64,000 nucleotides of DNA, from contig JAKSXM010000147.1 in assembly GCA_022575985.1 (NCBI GenBank), positions 22,292,001 to 22,356,000 of the forward strand, given 5' to 3'. The notes under the pieces are model-generated. The model saw only the letters and a list, made by a program, of their open reading frames with translations, made no database searches and was not told where the DNA came from. The position numbers and the translations under genes are program-made. Numbering within the stretch: position 1 is the first letter of the stretch; every line of letters begins with the position of its first letter. The stretch is from Anagrus nilaparvatae (taxonomy: Eukaryota > Arthropoda > Insecta > Hymenoptera > Mymaridae). Positions 56,126 to 64,000 of this stretch are shown here, piece after piece.

Positions 56126-57796
56126 CTGCTAATTTTTCTTTACCCTTTGACAAAAGTCAGCCGTTCTGTATAAAATGTTTTTTGCAATTAAGCAATAATC
56201 AAATATATACATAAAGCGCAAGTTTTAGATATATTACTTAATTGGTAAAGAAAGTTATATCTCAAGGCAAAATTACAGAAATTATCGTATAATTACATGA
56301 ATAGAAAATTATTGAAATTTACCTTTAATGTAATTATTATCAACTACTTTTTCCATTTTTTTTTCATGCTAAATTGTAATTACAATTAATATTTAATAAA
56401 ATATAAGTAAATTATTGGATGTGATATTAAAATTAAAAAAGGTCCCAAATTCTTCGTTCTATAGGTTGAAATCTCAATCTGGTAAATCTAGCTAGAAAAT
56501 ACATTTTAAAAAAATTTTTGTCTCTATACGCATATTCTTACCATAATCTCATATAGTAATTTAAACTTAATTAAATTAGTAATTCAAGTAATAGGTAACA
56601 AAACTCAAACACGGCGATGCATAAAAAACCTTTTTTTTTCAAGTGAAAAGACAAGCAGTGCGATTTTTGAAACTGAAATTCTAAAAATTTCAATAAACGT
56701 TATTTTTATATTTCTACTGATTTCGAAATCATATGCATAAGAACTCATGTACCCGTAGAAAGATTTATTCCATTTAAAATAAAATCCTTTTTTTTAAATT
56801 TCAATCTGGGGCTTACTCATATACAATAAAAAATTAATAAATGCACGTGAATAATTATTATAAACTATATTGTTCCCTACATAGTAACTTTGTATATAAT
56901 TATAATTATAATATTTTAATTGCACAGGGAAATTATTTGAAAATTATACGTAATTAAAATGGAAACAATGTTACTTAAATAAATATATCAATAATCTTTG
57001 AATGTTTTATTGAACAGAGTTAGCAAATAATTTTCGCAATAAAATTTTATTTAAAACATAATATTATTTTTTTTAAATAATAATTTAAATAAAAATCTAG
57101 TAACCGAAAAATTCGTATTAACGAATTCATGAAAATTAAATTATCCTTTGTGCTTGGATTTGAGCATATTATTAAATCTTATGAAAAAGTTTTAAGATAT
57201 ATTCAATGTGTTTTTTGTAAACATTTTTTTGAATCCCATTCGACTATTATTTCATTGCTTTCGAAAATTGAAAACCCAGTTTTTACTTTATTTTAAATTA
57301 AGATAGTGTCTGCGCAATTTTTTTTAGCACTTTAGTGCAATTATATATTTTATTTTTAAGTTTTAAGGTTTTAGCGTAGGTGTGAAGTAAAAATTAAAAG
57401 CTAAAGTATTTTTTAGATTCAGATACGTACTATGTTGCTTTATGAAACAATAAACGGGCTATAACAGATCTTTTTTCTCTTTACCGTTTCAAAGATATCT
57501 AGGCTTTTCTAAACTTTTTTCGTTTTGTCTACAATGTATGAAAACTCTACTTTCAAAAAAACTTGTAGATAATAGACATGAGCACAGCTGCATGCATCTT
57601 TAAAAAAGTTAAAAATACCATTCTTTTATTGAAAGTTTTTTTTGGTAGTGCATGACCAATTAATATCTACTCAAATTTTCTAACAAAATCAATTGCATTT
57701 TTAATGATAAAGCATTTGAAAGTTCCATTTATAACACTCCAAAGCTCAAATTCTTGCTATTGCATATTTTCATCATATTTATTGGTTCTTCATATT
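56126..57796. other. Upstream region of the odorant receptor
   Basis: AT-rich sequence with no coding frame of note. It should contain the OR promoter, but no TATA or other motif stands out. Nothing else was recognised. Confidence 0.4.
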
Positions 57797-59177
57797 GGCA
57801 GACAGCACATAAGAGTTTGGGTGACTCTTAAAACCAAACTAAACTTTTTACACTTTATTCAACGAATCCTTCTGATAATATACCCAAAGTTTAGCTTATA
57901 CCCCATTGTCCTGAGGGCGTATATATCTCTGCCACCCAAATTTAAGTCACCCACAGGTTATCCAAATGAAACCATGCAAAATTTTGCTCACTATTTTTTT
58001 CAGCACAGCAAACGTATATTTCAAATATGAACTGTCCCAAACTGTCCAAAGAGGGGAATTTGACGATCTTTTGGCCCGAAAACTGCCCCAAAAATCGATT
58101 TTCTTATAATTTTAACAATATGAGCTAAAGTAAGGCACGGGTCTTAATATCAATTAAAAAACTTGTTTTTAAATTTTAGCCTAAATAAAAGTATATTTAT
58201 AAAGTAAATGAACCCCCCCAAATTTATTTCACCTTTATGATCCAAATGAAACCAGACCAAGTTTTATATAAGTTTTCTTTTTACCATAGAAAATGCGTAT
58301 TTTAAATATGGCCTGCGCCAACCTGTCCAGAGGTGTAAATCTGAAAGTATTTTGGCTCAGTAAATATAACTTTTAGGGCAGTTATTGGGTTAAAATACAC
58401 CTTTGGGTAGGTTTGCATATGCTATATTTGAAATATACACTGTAAAAAATAACTTCCTAGGTTAACAAAAAAAAATAGAATGTTTTCGAAAAATGAGTAA
58501 ATTTTCAAAAAATTTTGTAAATATTCGATAAAAATCGTAAAATTTGAATTCTCGATTTTCTTTTGTGAATTTACGAAAAAAAATTTAAATTCATAACTAT
58601 TTATCGTTTTACAAATATTTTTTGTAAATTTTTGAAAAAAAATTGTGAATTATCAATTTTTCATGAGAATTCACAAAAAAAATCGAGAATACTTGAATTT
58701 TTTGTTAATTTACTAAATTTAGTAAATTTATGATTTTTTTGAAAATTTACTAATTTTTCGAAAATTTGCTAATTTTTTTGTCAATATAAGAAACTTAATT
58801 TTTACAGTATATGTTTCTGAGGGGAAAAGAAAACGTGTGTAAAATTTGGCCTAGTTTGATTTCGGTCAAACTAGGATCAAACTTTGATCTGTGTGACTTA
58901 AATTTAAATTTTCTAGGGATGTATCCTCCCACAGTAAAATGGAGCATAGGGTAAACTTTGGATACATTATCAGAAAACTTCGCAGAATAACGTGTAAACT
59001 TTTGTTTAACCTGTGATTTCAAGAGAGTTACCAATGTGACTTCCCAAAATCAGCAGATTTTCCATTCATACAGTATGGATCTTTGGCCACAGGTATAGAA
59101 ATTCATTACTTCGGTGCATTTAAAGCCATCTGAGTGGTTTCCTAAAAGTTACCCAAATTCTTATGGGCTACCTGCGT
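57797..59177. mobile_element. Diverged copy of the GGCAGGCAGCCCAT fold-back family with a nested MITE
   Basis: The left end GGCAGACAGCACAT and right end ATGGGCTACCTGC, plus shared inner text (CCCAAAGTTTAGC, GGTTTCAAGAG-type), mark it as related to 44241-45518. The arms are much more diverged here. A CACTGTAAAAA MITE (58438-58811) interrupts it. Confidence 0.65.
58438..58811. mobile_element. CACTGTAAAAA-family MITE, copy 3 (nested)
   Basis: The ends are CACTGTAAAAAATAACTTCC and TTTTTACAGTA with TA flanks (58436-58437 and 58812-58813). It is shorter than the other copies by some 55 bp. It is inserted in the older fold-back element at 57797-59177. Confidence 0.78.
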
Positions 59178-62100
59178 AATTAGAGGAATACGATCGTGAT
59201 AGGTGATATTTTGTTTTTTGTTTTTTTTGCAAATAAGTATTGAAAATTTTCTGCTAATTTAAATCAATTTTAGCCTAAAATCACCCATCGTTAGGCTATT
59301 TAAAATTTATTAGGAGTCTCTGGGCCAAAAACCGTTTAGTGTTTTATTGCTTTAAAAAATTTGTTTTAAATGCATTTGAATGACAAAGTTATGACAAAAT
59401 ACTTAGTTTTCATAAAAGTTTTATTTGAAGAGTAATACGAATTTGCGTTTGCCAATATTGTAGAACTGGCCTGGTAATGAATGCAAAAAAATATCGACAG
59501 GGAGTAAAACGATCTAAAGTCGGTATGATGGATTTTTCTTTATAAATTCTATACCAACTGCGAATAGAGTGCAATTTTCTGTGCAGAATTTGAATTATAA
59601 ATTTACTTTTCCATTTTATATTTATTTTGAAATATTTAAATTTTATTAATTATTATTTATGAAATTTAAATTTTTTAAGGTGACAGATATTTTTTAAAAA
59701 AATATTAGATTTCATAAAAAAATATTGTTATCATTAAATGCAATTTTTTTATATCAACAAAGTTTTATATTAGCAAATAAATTACTGAAATTAAAATAAC
59801 TTTTTTACAAGAATCAATAAAGCTTGCTGTTAATATTGTTAAGTAATTTTTTTTCTGAAGAAAAATTTTTTCTCCAAATATTGCTAACTTAAAAAGTAAA
59901 CCAAATAAAACGCTTGTTTGAAGAAAAAAATCGCTGAGTCATAATTAATTTGTTACACATTTATTTATAAAAAAAGAAATAATAAATATAGGTATATTAA
60001 ATAACATTGTATAGAAATAAGGTCCCCTAGTAAAATTTTTATAATAATAATAATAAGAGTCAGCTGACTGACGAGAGAAGCCCCTGACATGTATTTTTCT
60101 TATATGGTCAGATCTTTAGCTAAAAAGTCTATAATTGGTTAAAAAAAAAATAATAAATTAGCTTAGTTTTTATTTCTAACGAAATTTAAAAGGCATTAAA
60201 ACCAAAATCGTCTCTTTTAATTATTTTTTTTTCTTATTCTAGAAAAAAATATTTTAACAAAGTTTAGAACTTTTTTATTAATATTATAGCAAATTTAAGG
60301 AACTGGCTTAGCAACTTTTTTGAGCTTATCAAGCTAAAAATAATTAACTATTGCATAATTTCCAAATAATTACCATTGCAGTTTAAAAAATTTACCGCAA
60401 TTTATAAAAATTGACTTAAATTTTTAAATATTTAACAAAAGGGTTTGTTATCTGTTATTATGCTGACAAATGATTTTAAATTTGCAGATAATAGATATTA
60501 AGCCGCAGTTGTATTAAATTGGTATAAATTTAGTTTTAGGCAATTAAATATTTTAATTTAAAAAAATTGTTACTTTTTAAAATAGGTTTTAAAAGCAATT
60601 AAGATAAAGATACCTAATTTTCGACAGTCAGTGAATACTTCTCCCTTAAATAAGAAAATTTTGGCATATACTTTTCAATTTAACATCCAGCCTAATATAG
60701 TTGTAATGCGTTATTATTTAAAAAAAAGTGAGAACAAAAAGTTAAATATCCATATCAGTGTTTTTTAAAAGGTGTACGCAGTACATAACAAAAAGGGTGC
60801 GTTAAATATAATTGTCAATGTAATGATTGCATACATAAAATGAGTAAAATATAGTGGTACTGGTATTATAATAAATACGCGCCTACATAAATTCTTTATC
60901 ATAGCAAGAGAAGCTTTTGTATTTCCGCGAACATGTAACATCACCAAATTAGGTAGCTTCCGGAATCAAGACTTATTTTTTTTATCAAAACTCTATTTTT
61001 ATTTTTTTTTTTAATTGATTTATCATCTTTGTTCGTGAACTATGTTATTTTTTTTGCGGTTTAACTAAAACGTTTTTTATAAATCTATATAAAATTAACT
61101 TTTAAATTAATAATAAATTAAGATAATTAATAATAGCTAACAAGCATTTAGTATAATAAACTATGAGTTATTTCAATATAGAAAATTCAGCAAAATTTAA
61201 GCTTTGCAATCTGATAGTGTATTGAATTAGCTTATGGCGATTTTTCGAACTGCTGATAGCACTAATTTTATAATCACTAGCGTGCTAAGAAAAATTTACT
61301 GCGAGAATCTTGAATTAATTATTAAGAAACGAAGATGATTTAAATTAAAAAGGGTTAAAGGTTACTTCCAATAATTTCATTGCTATCTAGAGCTACTTGA
61401 ATAAAACATTGAATATAAACCAATCCATTAATTAATAATAAAATTTTTAATTCAGATTTTCTTTTATAATAAATCGTTAGGATTGAAATTTTTCATCACA
61501 TAAAAATTGAGTACCTAAATTTTTGACACATTTATTTGAATATGAAATATTACTTCGAAAAGAGCTGGTATTTCATATTAAATGAGTCATACCAAGTCTG
61601 TTTTACACATATAAAGCATCCCCTTTAATTTACCCCACCGTACAATACATAAAAAAGATTTTGGGTGTGGTGCTTTAACACATAACAAGAACTTATATTA
61701 TGGTGTTTATATGGGAAAATCCATTTTATATATACAGATTGAAGACTGCTTTGGTTGAATTTTAAGCTCATAGTAAGATAAGCTGGTTTCAATTTTTACT
61801 GCTTATTTTGTTTACCTACGGTTTTTATTTCATATTTCAGCTAATTTTTTTGATAATTCATCCATTGAATTGGATTTTATTTAAAGAAATATAATTGACC
61901 AATGGATTTAAAAAAAGTGCTGCGGAGACACTGGCCCTAAGATTCTATAAAATAGAAAAACATTTCTTTAAACTATAACTACATCAATGGATAACAATCT
62001 GTTAATACATCTAAAAATAAAAAATAAAGAATTTTCTTTAATTTTTAGACGGTAGAAAATTTCGAAATAAAAGTTTTCACAAATATCATATCATCAGATC

Positions 62101-62789
62101 CGAGAAATTCATTAATAAAAAAAATTATAATTTACGAAAAAAAGAGGAAAAATATTAACTACAGTTAGAAAAAAATTATTTATTATTATTTTTAATCATA
62201 TTTCTTAAAGGGCCAAATGTTACGTTTTGAATATAGGGAATCATAGTAATGTTTTTGCGCCATTGATTCTAAGAAACCAGGCATTCAAGGTTTTTAAAGA
62301 TAAGATAAGATAAAATATTTTTTATTTTTTAAGATATTTTTTGTTTTTTCTAGAGATGAGAATACAAAGAATTCCGTGATTACAAATACTTTTCAAAGTA
62401 TTAGCTCTAAATACTTTTTTTTTTTTTAAATATTTTCTGAATTTGTATGGTATATTTGAATGGTATAATCGATTGTTTCTGTTTTGTGACAAAAAATAAA
62501 CATTCGTAGCCAAAAAATTATTTTAGCAATTATAATCTATTTTTTATTAAAATTTTAACATAATTTTATAGTCACAAAATTAAACCAATTTTTGGCTTTC
62601 AATCGGCTTTTAAATAAGCCCACCTTCTACCACCTTGAATTCCTGGTTTCACTATCGCCAAAATAGATTAAATCCTTGACTTTATTTGGCTCCTTGAGTA
62701 AAAAATATAACCAAAAATTGCAAAAAACAACCCGCAAAAATTTTGAAATTTATTTGACCCTTGCATTTGCATTTATTTATTTATACCTA
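59178..62789. other. Long AT-rich intergenic stretch with no gene seen
   Basis: Both strands have only short, compositionally biased ORFs. There is an (AAT)n-like run near 60042-60058. No exon with splice-linked partners, RNA gene or palindrome was recognised. Confidence 0.45.
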
Positions 62790-63222
62790 CACTGTAAAAA
62801 GTAACTTTCTTAGATTAACAAAAAAAATAGAATATTTTCGAATAATTAGTAAATTTTCAAAAAAATTAGTAAATATTCGATAAAAATCGTAAATTTACTA
62901 AATTTAGTACATTATCGAAAAATTCGAGAATTCTCGATTTTTTTTGTGATTTTACGAAAAAATTAAGTTGCAAATTCACAACTATTTTTCGGAAATTTAC
63001 AATTATTTTTTGTAAATTTTCGACAAAAAATTGTAAATTATCAATTTTTTTTGCGAATTCACAAAAAAAAAAAATTGAGAATACGCGAATTTTTTGTTAC
63101 TATACTAAATTTAGTAATTATACGATTTTTTTCAAATATTTACAAATTTTTTCGAAAATTTACTAATTTTTCGAAAATGATCTAATTTTTTTGTTAATAT
63201 AAGAAAGTTACTTTTTACAGTG
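62790..63222. mobile_element. CACTGTAAAAA-family MITE, copy 4
   Basis: The ends CACTGTAAAAAGTAACTTTC and its complement are nearly the same as copy 1. TA flanks both sides (62788-62789 and 63223-63224). The interior is an imperfect palindrome with TTCGAAAAATT-type motifs. Confidence 0.82.
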
Positions 63223-63224
63223 TA

Positions 63225-64000
63225 GCTACTTGTGCTTTTTTTTTTTTAATAAATAAAAAATCAAGGTAATTATAGATTTTTCTTTAAATTGTTTGTAATT
63301 AAATACATTTGCCCATATATAACTCGAATGCTTGAAAATCGATTTTTTCAGTTTTGGCTCTTGTCCTACTGTTTAATATAATATGCCGAGTAAAGCAAAA
63401 TTCATACTTTTTTTTTTATTTCGTGCAAATATTGAAATAATTTTCAAGGCTAAAAAAATACAAGTTTAAAATTTTCATTTTTATTTTGTAATACTTAAAC
63501 TTGAAATTAAAAAATAAAAATATTGTTCTGTTAATTGTCATTTATAACATAGAGCCCATGCATCCGATAAGAAACTATAAAAAAGACTGATATTCAAAAT
63601 ACTTTCTAAAAGATAATAAATAAAATGAATGGCTTGTTTAGTAAATGAGATTGCTTTAAAAGTTATTGTCTACTTATTAGCCAAAAAAGATAAGTTAAGT
63701 TTTGAGATAAGACAGGAAGTGCCATATACAAGTACTAGAGAAACTTGGAATATTTTTCAAGTGATATTTTTTAACCTTGGTAAATATAATATTAATAAAA
63801 AAAAAAAAATTATTAATTCGAAATAGTCAGGTATAAGAAAAAAATGTATCAAATTTAGCAAAAATTTGCTTGAAAAATAAAGGAGGGATTATAATCTATA
63901 ATACTGAAGAAGCTGACTCATCTATTTGGAAACATGATATCATTGTGTTATTAGTCTCCAATGTCCTGATCTAATGCACACACGCACATATGAGTACAAT
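63225..64000. other. Intergenic, no feature
   Basis: AT-rich. The ORF at 63629-63826 does not resemble a known family and has no splice-linked partner. Nothing else was seen up to the window end. Confidence 0.4.

Noticed and set aside
63629..63826. 65-residue plus-strand ORF near the window end
   Set aside because: It has no recognisable motif, no splice-linked partner and a low-complexity tail.

Overview
This window is a strongly AT-rich piece of an insect nuclear genome. The evidence is short introns with GT-AG borders on almost every gene, an intact insect-type odorant receptor (7tm_6 family), a THAP-domain protein and many short inverted-repeat DNA transposons. The receptor's N-terminal region, with a 'PLGIWP' segment, resembles hymenopteran receptors, so a parasitoid-wasp-like hymenopteran is my best guess (inference, not proven). 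No bacterial or viral gene cluster, tRNA, rRNA or CRISPR array was seen.

Layout. 1-584 (-): 5' coding end of an unrecognised polyglutamine protein. 4403-5961 (-): mitochondrial ribosomal protein uS9m, whose conserved C-terminal exons I cannot find. 6221-15181 (+): a small three-exon gene of unknown function. Its 8.4-kb second intron holds a complete cytosolic sulfotransferase gene on the opposite strand (6738-13201). 15238-16501 (+): two further small ORF units that follow closely. 17073-18734 (-): transcription factor NF-YA, with an upstream CCAAT-rich candidate promoter at 19933-20130. 21483-22235 (-): LAMTOR1. 23120-24232 (+): intronless UBE3D. 25280-39175 (-): ORP9 (OSBPL9), 13 exons. Its 10.1-kb first intron contains a complete ELOVL fatty-acid elongase on the opposite strand (37508-38500). 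39559-40883 (+): THAP-domain protein. 46096-56125 (-): a complete six-exon odorant receptor. 56126-64000 holds only repeats and AT-rich sequence.

The most unusual feature is the density of fold-back (palindromic) elements. I assembled more than a dozen, from 35 bp to 2.5 kb, and several have clear target-site duplications: hAT-like (8 bp) at 7553-7887, 42570-43225 and 51697-51876; TTAA at 8216-9198 and 41335-41758; TA for a family beginning CACTGTAAAAA at 12441, 36608, 58438 and 62790; TATA for a Ginger-like element at 31394-32509. Many lie in introns, so the OR, sulfotransferase and ORP9 primary transcripts should contain long self-complementary RNA.

The cellular genes are mostly housekeeping: mitochondrial translation, CCAAT-box transcription, lysosomal mTORC1 scaffolding, ubiquitin ligation, sterol/phospholipid transfer and fatty-acid elongation. 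They often form divergent pairs with short shared promoters (mRpS9 with the 6221 gene; LAMTOR1 with UBE3D; ORP9 with the THAP gene). I see no operon-like functional link among them. Exon joins were made by hand from splice sites and reading-frame continuity; every multi-exon gene described as complete closes in frame.
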